NCBI GenBank assembly: GCA_040752835.1
Contig: JBFMGG010000004.1
Location: 199,571-263,570, forward strand
From: Campylobacterota bacterium
GTDB lineage: Bacteria > Campylobacterota > Campylobacteria > Campylobacterales > Sulfurimonadaceae
Direction of reading: 5' to 3'
DNA length: 64,000 bases
Shown here: positions 52,929-63,994 of the stretch, piece after piece
Position numbering within the stretch: the stretch's first letter is position 1
Layout: each line of letters starts with the position of its first letter
Translations under genes and position numbers: made by a program
The notes under the pieces: generated by a model
Seen by the model: the letters and a program-made list of their open reading frames with translations, nothing else
Databases searched by the model: none
What the model was told of the DNA's origin: nothing

Positions 52929-53600
52929 ATGTTACCACGCTACGAAAACAAACTCAGCGAAATCCGCTCGATGATCTCGGCCCTGCTGCTGCAGATCATC
53001 CGCACGAGCGAAGAGACGCTTCACGCTTTCGAAAACGGCGACACCGCCCTCTACGAAAGCGCGCGCAACCATCTCAAAAATCTCCAGAGCGACGCCAACC
53101 GCATCGACAACGAAATCATCAAAACTTTCGCCCTCTTCGGCCCCGAAGCCGACGAGCTGCGATTGCTCGTGGCGTATCTGAAAATGACCAACGAACTCGA
53201 CCGTATCGGGGACGGGATGCGCAAATACGCCCGTCGCCTCCAGGAACACTGTGCGGGAGAATGCGACCTTAGCGTCCTCACCGGCGCGATGATCCAGTTG
53301 CACAAAACGACCCTCAATGCGCTACAATACATTTACGAGTGTCTCGAAGCCAAAGAACTCTGCGATGCGGAAGAGCTCTACCGCAAGGTAATGGTTGAAG
53401 AGTCCAAAAACGACGATCTTTTCTCCATTATGGAAAAAGAGCTTCTGACCCTCATCATCACTTCGGGTGAACTGTCGGTCGAATACGTCAAGGTGCTCGG
53501 AACCCTCCGCAAGCTTGAGCGTTCGGGTGACCGTGCCGTCAACATCGCCGCACTGCTTCTCTACGCACAAAAAGGCGGAGAGCTGCACATCTACAACTAA
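52929..53600 (+). CDS. phoU: PhoU-like phosphate signalling protein
   Basis: A 223-residue all-helical protein with two PhoU repeats: 'MLPRYENKLSEIRSMISALLLQIIRTSEETLHAFENGDT' and 'LVAYLKMTNELDRIGDGMRKYARRL' (first repeat) and 'LRKLERSGDRAVNIAALLLYAQKG' (second, with E-R-x-G-D metal motif). PhoU dampens PhoR signalling and Pst transport when phosphate is ample. Upstream ATG/GTG codons lie within the divergent regulatory region, so ATG 52929 is chosen. It is the first gene of phoU-phoB-phoR-cca. Confidence 0.92.
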   Translation: MLPRYENKLSEIRSMISALLLQIIRTSEETLHAFENGDTALYESARNHLKNLQSDANRIDNEIIKTFALFGPEADELRLLVAYLKMTNELDRIGDGMRKYARRLQEHCAGECDLSVLTGAMIQLHKTTLNALQYIYECLEAKELCDAEELYRKVMVEESKNDDLFSIMEKELLTLIITSGELSVEYVKVLGTLRKLERSGDRAVNIAALLLYAQKGGELHIYN

Positions 53601-53619
53601 ACCCATGAGGAGCCGATAC

Positions 53620-54294
53620 GTGGACGCGCTCATACTGATCGTCGAGGATGAACAGGACATTCTGGAGCTGATGGAATACCATCTGGCCAAAGAGGGTTTC
53701 GAGACGATCGGGTTTCTGAATACCAAAAGGGTGCTCGAAGCGCTGGAAGAAGAGAACATCGATCTGATCCTGATGGATCGCAACCTCCCCGGAGCGGAAG
53801 GGAGCGAATTCGTCGAGATGCTCCGCAAAAAAGGGATCCAAACGCCCGTTATATTCGTGAGCGCAAAGCACAAAGACGAAGAGATCGAACAGGGATTCGA
53901 ACGCGGCGGCGACGACTACATCACCAAGCCCTTCAGCATGAAAGAGCTGGTGTTGCGGGTCAAAGCGATCCTGCGCCGCACCAAAAAGCTCTCGATGGAA
54001 GGTTCCCTCGTCTATCGGGACATGTCCCTCAACCTTGCCGCCCGCACCCTCACGATTGACGGCACGGCCGTGGAGCTGACCAAACTCGAATTCGACCTCC
54101 TCCACGCGCTGATCGCCAACCAGCATGTCGTCCTTGACCGCGATTACCTGCTCGAACACGTCTGGGGAGGCGACGAAGTGTACCAGGAGCGGACGGTCAA
54201 CGTTGCGATCAACCGCCTCAAAGAGAAAATCGATCCGGACAAAACCAAAGACTACATCAAAACCGTACGGGGAGTCGGATACACGCTGTGCTAA
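53620..54294 (+). CDS. phoB: PhoB-like response regulator
   Basis: A 224-residue OmpR-family regulator: receiver with 'ILIVEDEQDI', Asp in 'DLILMDRNLPG', 'VSAKHKD' and 'ITKPFSMKELVLRVKAILRR', followed by a winged-helix domain with 'TKLEFDLLHALIANQHVVLDRDYLLEHVWGGDE' and 'VNVAINRLKEKI' plus 'IKTVRGVGYTL'. GTG 53620 is preferred over ATG 53605 because AGGAG (53608-53612) has 7-nt spacing to it. Located between phoU and a kinase of PhoR type and near the pst genes, it is the likely regulator of the four Pho boxes. Confidence 0.88.
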   Translation: MDALILIVEDEQDILELMEYHLAKEGFETIGFLNTKRVLEALEEENIDLILMDRNLPGAEGSEFVEMLRKKGIQTPVIFVSAKHKDEEIEQGFERGGDDYITKPFSMKELVLRVKAILRRTKKLSMEGSLVYRDMSLNLAARTLTIDGTAVELTKLEFDLLHALIANQHVVLDRDYLLEHVWGGDEVYQERTVNVAINRLKEKIDPDKTKDYIKTVRGVGYTLC

Positions 54295-55700
54295 GAATCC
54301 ACCAGCTCTTTTTCCTGAACGTCCTGGGATTGTTCGTTGCGGCGCTCGCCGTCGCCTCCATCATCAGTTTTTTTACCCTTAAGAGCATGATTATCGAAGA
54401 CGGCGAACACCAGCTTGTACGCAGTATCGCGATTCTTGAAAACGTCGTCGCGACAACTTCCGATTTCGACCGGCTTGCGGCACAAACAGCCGAAAAAACG
54501 GGTTACCGGGTTACCGTCATCGCCGAAGACGGCACGGTCATCGCCGAAAGCGACACCGACAAACGGGGAATGGAAAACCATCTTGGACGGATCGAGGTGA
54601 TGCATTCGATGAGCGAACCCTACGGAATGACGATCCGCTATTCCGAAACCCTCAAAACCGACTTCATCTACATCGCCAAAAAAATAACGACCCCCGAACG
54701 AACCCTCTATTTCCGCCTTGCGATGAGCCTCAAAAGTGTGATGGAGCATTTCTACGCGCTGTGGATCAAATTTTTCGCCGCATTTGTCATTCTCACCATC
54801 ATCTCGCTGGCCATCGCCTATAACATCTCGAAAAAAGCGCGTTACGATATCGTCCAGATCACCCGCTATCTCGACGAAATCTCGGCCAAAAACTACAAGG
54901 CGGTCCTCAAGCCCGAATATTTCCGCGAGTTCCTCCAGATTTCGCTGTTACTTAAAAATCTCGTCAAAAAACTGCATAACCGCGACAAACAAAAGCGCAA
55001 ACACACCGCCAAACTGCGCCTCATCAACAAACAGCAAAACGATATCCTCTCGGCCATCAGCCACGAGTTCAAAAACCCGATCGCCGCCATCATGGGATAC
55101 ACCGAAACCCTCCAGGACGATCCGCAGCTCGATCCGAAAATCCGTGCGAAGTTCCTCGAAAAAATCCTCGCCAACACCCAGCGCGTGACCCTGATGCTCG
55201 ACCGTCTCGCCCTCTCGGTCAAACTCGAGAACAACGATCTCTCGATCAAACCCTCGTCGTTCGATATGGGCGAGGTATGCGCCGAGACGGTATCGCTGCT
55301 GCAAGCCAAATATCCTTACCGCCGCATCGTCTATAACGGGACTTCCAAGACGGTGTTTGCCGACAAAACGATGATGGAACTCGTCATCACCAACCTCGTC
55401 GACAACGCCCTGAAATACTCCGAAGAGGAGGTGATCCTCACCCTCACCGAAACGACGCTGGGCATCACCGACAAGGGGATCGGAATTTCACCGGCCGAAC
55501 TGGACAAAATCACCTCCAAGTTCTACCGGGTCCAGAAAAACCGCTGGGACAACTCTATGGGACTGGGGCTCTCGATCGTCAGTTACATCCTCAAACTCCA
55601 CGACACCGCACTGAAGATCGAAAGCACCCTCGGGATCGGTTCGACGTTCAGCTTTGCCATCGGCCATCTGGTCGAAAAAACGACGAAGCCGAAAAAATGA
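54288..55700 (+). CDS. phoR: PhoR-like sensor histidine kinase
   Basis: A 470-residue kinase: TM1 (about 10-32), a ~115-residue periplasmic/PAS-like sensor, TM2 (about 158-182), HAMP-like region, HisKA box 'SAISHEFKNPIAAIMGYTETL' (His near 261), N box 'LVITNLVDNALKYS', G boxes 'ITDKGIGISPAEL' and 'SMGLGLSIVSYIL'. It begins with GTG 7 nt inside the end of the response-regulator gene (overlap), and its stop overlaps the cca start (ATGA), so the whole operon is translationally coupled. Unlike E. coli PhoR it has a large periplasmic loop. Confidence 0.88.
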   Translation: MLRIHQLFFLNVLGLFVAALAVASIISFFTLKSMIIEDGEHQLVRSIAILENVVATTSDFDRLAAQTAEKTGYRVTVIAEDGTVIAESDTDKRGMENHLGRIEVMHSMSEPYGMTIRYSETLKTDFIYIAKKITTPERTLYFRLAMSLKSVMEHFYALWIKFFAAFVILTIISLAIAYNISKKARYDIVQITRYLDEISAKNYKAVLKPEYFREFLQISLLLKNLVKKLHNRDKQKRKHTAKLRLINKQQNDILSAISHEFKNPIAAIMGYTETLQDDPQLDPKIRAKFLEKILANTQRVTLMLDRLALSVKLENNDLSIKPSSFDMGEVCAETVSLLQAKYPYRRIVYNGTSKTVFADKTMMELVITNLVDNALKYSEEEVILTLTETTLGITDKGIGISPAELDKITSKFYRVQKNRWDNSMGLGLSIVSYILKLHDTALKIESTLGIGSTFSFAIGHLVEKTTKPKK

Positions 55701-57070
55701 TCCCCCTGCCCAAGCCGCTGAACGAAGTGATTGCAACGCTTTGGGACGCGGGTGTCCGCCCGATTCTCGTAGGGGGATTCGTTCGCGACGCCCTTACCGG
55801 AAACGTCAACCCCGACATCGATATCGAGCTCTACAACGTCGCAACGCTCGAACAGATCGAGACCCTGCTGCGGCCGTTCGGGAAACTCAACCTCGTCGGC
55901 AAAAGCTTCGGAGTGTTCAAACTTTCGCTCGGAGGGTACAAAATCGATTTTTCCCCTCCCCGTACCGAATCCAAACGGGGATTCGGCCACAAGGGATTCG
56001 ACGTCACCTGGCACAGCGACATCGATTTCGAAAGCGCCGCGCGGCGGCGTGATTTTACGATCAACGCCATCGGATACGATCCCATCGGGGGGCGATTCCT
56101 CGATCCTTTCGGCGGAATCGGCGACCTTTCTTCCGGGCGGCTGCGGTGCGTCGACCCCGAAACGTTCGTCGACGATCCGCTCAGAGTCCTGCGGGCGGTG
56201 CAGTTCGCGGCCCGTTTTGATCTCACCTGCGATACGGCCCTGCTCGAGCTGTGCCGCACCATGATCGCGCAAGGTGCGCTCGAGGAACTTCCCAAAGAAC
56301 GGATTTTCGAAGAGTTCAAAAAACTGCTCCTCCTCAGTCCCCGTCCCTCGCTGGGGCTGAAACTGCTCAAAGAGATCGGCGCGTTGGCGTTTTTTACACC
56401 GATGGAGCAGTTCGACTCCACGCCGCAGGATTACCTTTCCCACCCCGAAGGGGACGTATGGACCCACGTGCTGATGTCGGTAGACGTCATGGCTGCAATG
56501 CGCAGCGGGAAGGAGCAGGAGAACCTGATCTTGATGTTCGCCGTCTTGCTGCACGATATCGGCAAACCGCTTACCACGATCGTCCAAAACGGCAAACTCA
56601 ACGCGCCGCGCCACGCCGAAGAGGGGGTGGAGATCGCACGGGAATGGCTGGAGAAAATCACGGGGGACAAAACCCTGATCGAAGGGGTCCTCCCGCTCGT
56701 ACGCTACCACGGCTGGCCCCGAAAACTCTGCCGCTCGAACGCTTCGGATTCGGACATACTCCGCCTCAGCACCGAAGTGTGCATCGACCGCCTTATCCGG
56801 GTCGCCGAAGCCGATTTTTTCGGCCGCGCGTTTGTCGGGGACACCCCCGAATCCTTTGAAGCGGGGATATGGCTGCGCGAAAAGGCTGCGCGGCTGGGCG
56901 TCTTGTACGCGCCCCCCAAGCCGCTGCTCATGGGACGCGACCTCATCGATGCGGGGATGGCCCCCTCCGAAGCATTCAAACTCCTTCTCGACAAGGCCTA
57001 CGAAGCCCAGCTCGACCGCCGAATCACCACCCGTGATGAAGCGCTCGAATGGCTCGCGAAACAATCGTAA
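55697..57070 (+). CDS. cca: CCA tRNA nucleotidyltransferase/poly(A) polymerase with HD domain
   Basis: A 457-residue protein: nucleotidyltransferase head with 'ILVGGFVRDALTGNVNPDIDIELY' (GGxVRD and DxD), 'GFDVTWHSDIDFESAARRRDFTINAIGYDP', 'DDPLRVLRAVQFAARF', and an HD domain 'LLHDIGKPLTT' with 'HAEEGVEIAREWLEKI'. It adds or repairs the tRNA 3' CCA end; HD-containing members also hydrolyse phosphate esters. It is the last gene of the phoU-phoB-phoR-cca operon; the pstC Pho box starts inside its last codons (stop TAA at 57068-57070). Confidence 0.88.
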   Translation: MIPLPKPLNEVIATLWDAGVRPILVGGFVRDALTGNVNPDIDIELYNVATLEQIETLLRPFGKLNLVGKSFGVFKLSLGGYKIDFSPPRTESKRGFGHKGFDVTWHSDIDFESAARRRDFTINAIGYDPIGGRFLDPFGGIGDLSSGRLRCVDPETFVDDPLRVLRAVQFAARFDLTCDTALLELCRTMIAQGALEELPKERIFEEFKKLLLLSPRPSLGLKLLKEIGALAFFTPMEQFDSTPQDYLSHPEGDVWTHVLMSVDVMAAMRSGKEQENLILMFAVLLHDIGKPLTTIVQNGKLNAPRHAEEGVEIAREWLEKITGDKTLIEGVLPLVRYHGWPRKLCRSNASDSDILRLSTEVCIDRLIRVAEADFFGRAFVGDTPESFEAGIWLREKAARLGVLYAPPKPLLMGRDLIDAGMAPSEAFKLLLDKAYEAQLDRRITTRDEALEWLAKQS

Positions 57071-57098
57071 CAGAGCTGTAACCATCGTGTAATACAAT
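57066..57098 (+). promoter_or_regulatory. Pho-box promoter of pstCAB
   Basis: CGTAAC (57066-57071, overlapping the cca stop codon), 5 bp, TGTAAC (57077-57082), 10 bp, TACAAT (57093-57098). A third TGTAAT unit at 57088-57093 continues the 11-bp period. Confidence 0.8.
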
Positions 57099-57138
57099 TG
57101 CCTCCATTTTTCAGGGGAACCCCCTTTCAAGGCAAGGC

Positions 57139-57990
57139 ATGCTCGATAAAATCTTTCACAACATGACCCGTTTCAGCGCCCTGCTGATCCTTTTCATCGT
57201 CGCATGGATTTTCGTCGTCCTTTTCGACCACTCGACCGAAGCGATGCAGGCCTTCGGATTCGATTTCATCGTCAAAGACGAATGGGCTCCGAATGTCGAC
57301 AAATTCGGTGCCTATGCGGCGATTTTCGGTTCGGTCGTCTCGACTTTCCTGGCCATGCTCATCGCGATTCCGGTCGCGATCGGCGTCGCGATCTTCTTGA
57401 GCGAAATCGCCCACGACAGGATCAAGGGTTTTTTCGGGGTCAGCGTCGAACTCCTCGCCGCGATCCCCTCGGTCATCTACGGGATGTGGGGACTTTTTTA
57501 CTTCGTCCCCATCCTCCGCGATCTCTTCGGAGGGATGGGGATCGGTCTGCTCGCGGCCGCCATCGTCCTCTCGATCATGATTCTCCCCTTCATGGCCGCC
57601 GTCACCCGCGACGCGATGAACACCACCCCAGACATCCTCAAAGAATCGGCCTACGCATTGGGCGGAACCCAGTGGGACGTCATCAAAGACATCATCATCC
57701 CCTACGCCAAAGCGGGGATCATCGGTTCGCTGATTCTGGCACTGGGACGCGCGATCGGGGAGACGATGGCGGTGACCTTCGTCATGGGGAACGTTCACCA
57801 CACCCCCGCTTCGATCCTCGATCCGACGACGTCGATTCCCGTCACGCTCGCCAACGAGTTTACCGAAGCCGACAGTTCGATCTATTTCTCGAGCCTTTTC
57901 GGACTGGCGCTGACGCTGCTCGTCATGAGCTTCGTCGTCATCGCCGTCGCGAAATTCTACTTTTTGCGTAAAGTGAGGAAAGGTCAATGA
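57139..57990 (+). CDS. pstC: Phosphate ABC transporter permease PstC
   Basis: A 283-residue inner-membrane permease with about six helices. The BPD_transp_1 EAA-like segment 'ILKESAYALGGTQWDVIKDIIIPYAKAGIIGSLILALGRAIGETMAVTFVMG' is near 172-223. PstC and PstA form the phosphate channel through the membrane. Smaller than E. coli PstC (319), as in related bacteria. The next gene starts 4 nt before this one ends (ATGA). Confidence 0.95.
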   Translation: MLDKIFHNMTRFSALLILFIVAWIFVVLFDHSTEAMQAFGFDFIVKDEWAPNVDKFGAYAAIFGSVVSTFLAMLIAIPVAIGVAIFLSEIAHDRIKGFFGVSVELLAAIPSVIYGMWGLFYFVPILRDLFGGMGIGLLAAAIVLSIMILPFMAAVTRDAMNTTPDILKESAYALGGTQWDVIKDIIIPYAKAGIIGSLILALGRAIGETMAVTFVMGNVHHTPASILDPTTSIPVTLANEFTEADSSIYFSSLFGLALTLLVMSFVVIAVAKFYFLRKVRKGQ

Positions 57991-58832
57991 CCGCTACCCA
58001 AAAACGGATCGTGATCAACCGTATCGCCCTGGCCCTCTCGACGCTCAGCGCCGTGGTTGCGCTGGGCTTTTTGTTCTGGATCCTCTACGTCCTTTTCAGC
58101 AACGGGATCAATGCGCTCAACTGGAATATCTTCACGATGGAGGGGGCGCCTCCGGGATACGAGGAGAGCGGCCTCAAGCACGCCCTGGTCGGGCAGCTGA
58201 TCCTCGTGGGCCTTGCGACCCTTATCGGGGTGCCGCTGGGGATCATGGCGGGAACCTACCTCAGCGAATACGGCAAAAATTCGAAACTGGCGCACACCAT
58301 CCGCGACATCAGCGACATTATGATGTCGGCCCCCTCGATCGTCATCGGGGCGTTCGTTTACGCGGTCGTCGTCATGCCGATGGGGCACTTTAGCGCCTGG
58401 GCGGGGGCCATCGCACTGGGAATCATCATGATCCCCATCATCCTCCGCACCACCGACGACATGCTTCAGCTCGTCCCGGGTACGCTGCGTGAAGCGGCGT
58501 TTGCCCTCGGTGCGCCCAAATACAAAGTGATCATGGACGTCGTCTACCGCGGCGCCAAAGCGGGGATTCTGACCGGCGTACTTCTGGGAATCGCCCGCGT
58601 CGGAGGAGAGACGGCACCGCTGCTGTTCACGTCGTTCAACGACAACTTTTTCACCACCGATCTGAACGAAGCGATGCCGTCGCTGACGGTCACGATCTTC
58701 AACTATGCGATCAGCCCCTATGAGGACTGGCAGCAGCTGGGATGGGCGGCGGCGTTCATCCTGTCGATGTTTATCCTGGGGCTTAACATCCTCGGACGAC
58801 TGATCTTATTCTACGGAAAGAAAAGGAAATAA
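57987..58832 (+). CDS. pstA: Phosphate ABC transporter permease PstA
   Basis: A 281-residue permease with six helices, the conserved '[53 protein letters not shown]' loop (about 165-215) and '[15 protein letters not shown]'. Pairs with PstC. It is 3 nt from the pstB start. Confidence 0.95.
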   Translation: MTATQKRIVINRIALALSTLSAVVALGFLFWILYVLFSNGINALNWNIFTMEGAPPGYEESGLKHALVGQLILVGLATLIGVPLGIMAGTYLSEYGKNSKLAHTIRDISDIMMSAPSIVIGAFVYAVVVMPMGHFSAWAGAIALGIIMIPIILRTTDDMLQLVPGTLREAAFALGAPKYKVIMDVVYRGAKAGILTGVLLGIARVGGETAPLLFTSFNDNFFTTDLNEAMPSLTVTIFNYAISPYEDWQQLGWAAAFILSMFILGLNILGRLILFYGKKRK

Positions 58833-58834
58833 TT

Positions 58835-59620
58835 ATGGCTTCCATCATCGATATCCAGGACGAATGCGCGCTGCACGTGCGCGACTTCGAGTTCACCTAC
58901 AAAGGCGCTGCGGCTCCCAGCCTCAAAAAGATCACGATGCCGATCGCCAAACATGCCGTCACGGCTCTCATCGGTCCTTCGGGATGCGGAAAAACGACCC
59001 TGCTGCGCTCGTTCAACCGGATGCACGACCTCTACCCCGGCAACACCTATGCGGGGGAAATCGAATTCGAAGGGCGCAACATCCTCGCCCCAAAAGAGGA
59101 CCTGATCCATCTGCGGACCAAAATCGGGATGATTTTCCAAAAACCGACCGCGTTTCCGATGTCCATTTTCGACAACGTCGCCTACGGGATGCGCCTGCAG
59201 GGGATCAAGAACAAAACCGAGCTGGAAGGACGGGTCGAAAAAGCGCTTCAGGATGCGGCACTGTGGAAAGAGGTCAAAGACCGCCTCAAACACGACGCCA
59301 ACGGCCTCTCCGGCGGCCAGCAGCAGCGTCTGTGCATCGCGCGGGCGATTGCGGTAGAACCCGAAGTGCTCCTTTTCGACGAACCCACCTCGGCGCTTGA
59401 CCCCATCTCGACACAGGGGATCGAAAAGCTGGTCATCGAACTCAAAGAGCGGGTCAGCATCATCATCGTCACCCACAACATGCAGCAGGCGGCGCGGGTA
59501 AGCGATTACACGGGATTCATGTACCTGGGGGAACTGGTGGAGCTGGGGCATACCGAAGAACTCTTCGTTACCCCGAAAGAAAAACTGACGCAGGAATACA
59601 TCACCGGGAAATTCGGGTGA
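58835..59620 (+). CDS. pstB: Phosphate ABC transporter ATP-binding protein PstB
   Basis: A 261-residue ABC ATPase with Walker A '[11 protein letters not shown]', Q-loop region '[21 protein letters not shown]', ABC signature '[17 protein letters not shown]', Walker B '[13 protein letters not shown]' and switch His in '[26 protein letters not shown]'. It powers PstCA. Last gene of pstCAB. Confidence 0.97.
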   Translation: MASIIDIQDECALHVRDFEFTYKGAAAPSLKKITMPIAKHAVTALIGPSGCGKTTLLRSFNRMHDLYPGNTYAGEIEFEGRNILAPKEDLIHLRTKIGMIFQKPTAFPMSIFDNVAYGMRLQGIKNKTELEGRVEKALQDAALWKEVKDRLKHDANGLSGGQQQRLCIARAIAVEPEVLLFDEPTSALDPISTQGIEKLVIELKERVSIIIVTHNMQQAARVSDYTGFMYLGELVELGHTEELFVTPKEKLTQEYITGKFG

Positions 59621-59659
59621 TCGGGGATTCTTCCCTTTCCCCCTTTTTCCTCTCTTTTT

Positions 59660-60049
59660 TTACTTCCCTTTGACGATTTTTTCGCTGTCGATCTCGACCA
59701 CCGTATGGACGTTTCCGCGCGGATAGAAGTCGGCAACCACTTTCAAGCGCTTGGGAGCGATTTTCTGCTCGAAGACGCTGTAGATCTCGTTTGCGCTGTT
59801 TTCGTGCGAAATATGGCGGTTTCTGAACGAATTAATGTAGAGTTTGATGGCTTTGAGTTCCGCCACCCATTTGTCCGGCGTGTATTCGACGTAAATCGTC
59901 GCAAAATCGGGGTATCCGCTGCGGGGGCACAGACAGGTGAACTCGGGTAGCGTCACTTTGATTACGTAGTCGCGTTCGTGCTGATTGGGCCAAATTTCAA
60001 AATCTTTTTCCACGTCGAAATTTTCGACGATCTGTTCTCCGTATTTCAT
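59660..60049 (-). CDS. queF: NADPH-dependent 7-cyano-7-deazaguanine reductase QueF
   Basis: A 129-residue unimodular QueF: 'EFTCLCPRSGYPDFATIYVEYTP' with the catalytic Cys and 'ELKAIKLYINSFRNRHISHENSANEIY' (NADPH-binding QueF motif). It reduces preQ0 to preQ1 in queuosine synthesis. ATG 60049 is preferred over 60055 because AAGGA is correctly spaced. The start region overlaps the stop of the upstream GGDEF-EAL gene, so queF is the last gene of the gyrB operon. Confidence 0.95.
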   Translation of the reverse strand: MKYGEQIVENFDVEKDFEIWPNQHERDYVIKVTLPEFTCLCPRSGYPDFATIYVEYTPDKWVAELKAIKLYINSFRNRHISHENSANEIYSVFEQKIAPKRLKVVADFYPRGNVHTVVEIDSEKIVKGK

Positions 60050-60051
60050 GG

Positions 60052-61446
60052 TCATCCTTGAATGTCTTTCGTTGTTAAAATTTTACCGAGATAATTTCCC
60101 TGACGGTAGTTGATTTTGAGCGACCGCGCAATCCGGTCGCTCTCTTCGTCCTCGATCATGGAGATCCAGGTTTTTACGCCGCACAGATGGGCGCCGAGGT
60201 TGAGCCCCTGCAAAAGGTTCTGGTGTTTTTCCTCCCGGATATGCCGACTGTAGAGGGGATCGAAACGGGCTACGTCGACGTCGAGCTCTTTGAGATAGAG
60301 CATCGTCGTGTGGTATCCCCCCAGCCGATCCAGCCCGATTTTGTAACCCGCTTTGCGGTAATGGGCGATCTGCTGGGAAAAACGTTCCATCTGGTGAAAG
60401 TACTCTTTTTCCTCGAACATCAGCACGATGGCGTTTCGGGCGGCGGGGCGGCGTTCCAAAAGGGTAAGCGCGTGTTCAAAAAAATGGGGATTGCGCAATG
60501 TCGCGGGAGATACGCTGATGACGAAACGTTTGTCCGGACCGGTACATACGCTTCCGATCTCCTCGAGTATCTCGCTCTCAAACCGGCGCATCAGGTTCAG
60601 GCGGTTGAGGATCGGAACGTAGCGGCTTTGATGGATCAGTTTTCCTTTGGAATCGACCAGCTTGACGGCGGTATCGTACATTTCGCCCTCCTCCGAGAGG
60701 ATCGGCCAAAACCCGATGCTGAACCGTTTTTCTTCGAGCGCTCCGGCTACCTCTTTTTCGAGTTCGTTGATCGGATAATCCTCTTCTTTTTCAATCTTCG
60801 TCCGTTCGTTGTGAAGCTCGTACAAACGGCTGACCAGCAGTTCGGCATCGCGCGTCAGCCGCGTATCGGCCATCACCGCTTCAAGACGTATTTCGATGTC
60901 GTTGCGGACAAAATTCTGGTATTTGCTCAAAAAAAGTTCCAAAAGCGGGATATGGTCCTCTTTTTCCCCCGGAAAGAGGAGGAGAAACACCCCCCCGCGG
61001 TATCGGCATACCGGAAGTTTCTCAAGTCCTTTTTCGGCAAAAAAACGGTTCACCTTCCCTACCACGTCGACCAGCGCGGCATCCCCGTTTTTGATCCCGT
61101 AGCGTTCATTGATGTACCACAGGTTTTCGACGCTGATCATCATCAGCGTCGAGACACCCTTTTGGACGTTTCTGTCAAAAAATTTGAAAAAATAATCGGC
61201 CGTAAAAGTATGGGTCAGCGGGTCGGTAATGTTTTCCCGGCTGCTTTGGTAAATGAGGTACAAAATAAAATAGACGATGAAAACGAGCATCGTGATGGAC
61301 ATCAGCACGAACGATTCGAACATCGTCTCGGTCCATTTGCTCAGAAGGGTAAAAAGGGTCAGCGCGACGAGCAAAAAGACGGGAAGTCCGATCCGCAACG
61401 CGAGCACGAAGCGGTGGGAACGTTCTTTTTGTTCGGTGTAGGTCAT
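60052..61446 (-). CDS. Membrane protein with degenerate GGDEF and EAL domains
   Basis: A 464-residue protein: two N-terminal membrane helices (about 17-65), a GGDEF-like domain (about 75-210) where the active-site motif is 'RYRGGVFLLLF' instead of GGDEF, and an EAL-like domain (about 230-464) beginning 'RFSIGFWPILSEEGEMYDTAVKL' in place of Q-P-I...EAL and lacking later ligands, ending 'YRQGNYLGK'. Neither domain is expected to make or cleave c-di-GMP, so it may be a receptor or structural signalling protein. It sits 6 nt after gyrB and is co-transcribed with gyrB and queF. Confidence 0.75.
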   Translation of the reverse strand: MTYTEQKERSHRFVLALRIGLPVFLLVALTLFTLLSKWTETMFESFVLMSITMLVFIVYFILYLIYQSSRENITDPLTHTFTADYFFKFFDRNVQKGVSTLMMISVENLWYINERYGIKNGDAALVDVVGKVNRFFAEKGLEKLPVCRYRGGVFLLLFPGEKEDHIPLLELFLSKYQNFVRNDIEIRLEAVMADTRLTRDAELLVSRLYELHNERTKIEKEEDYPINELEKEVAGALEEKRFSIGFWPILSEEGEMYDTAVKLVDSKGKLIHQSRYVPILNRLNLMRRFESEILEEIGSVCTGPDKRFVISVSPATLRNPHFFEHALTLLERRPAARNAIVLMFEEKEYFHQMERFSQQIAHYRKAGYKIGLDRLGGYHTTMLYLKELDVDVARFDPLYSRHIREEKHQNLLQGLNLGAHLCGVKTWISMIEDEESDRIARSLKINYRQGNYLGKILTTKDIQG

Positions 61447-61452
61447 AAAGGA

Positions 61453-63786
<2,334 letters not shown>

Positions 63787-63797
63787 TTAAATGCTCT

Positions 63798-63803
63798 ATT
63801 TTA
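63798..63803 (-). promoter_or_regulatory. -10 box of gyrB
   Basis: TAAAAT on the minus strand, 32 nt before the gyrB ATG. The hairpin TCCCCG-TTTC-CGGGGA at 63841-63856 lies upstream of it. Confidence 0.5.
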
Positions 63804-63962
63804 TCGCAGGTAAACTAAAAAGAAAGTTTTATAACGATTTTCCCCGTTTCCGGGGAGAAAAAAGGGAAGAAGATTTTGGGTCTCCTAAATAAGTGGTAGA
63901 TATTGATTAAGTTTAATATGCACTATCTTTATTATATGGTTGATATTTTTATATAAAAAGAG

Positions 63963-63968
63963 TATAAT
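63963..63968 (+). promoter_or_regulatory. -10 box of the gene leaving the window
   Basis: TATAAT lies 26 nt before ATG 63995, with AAGGA as ribosome-binding site. Confidence 0.55.
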
Positions 63969-63994
63969 TTAATAATTCACAATAAGGACATAAC

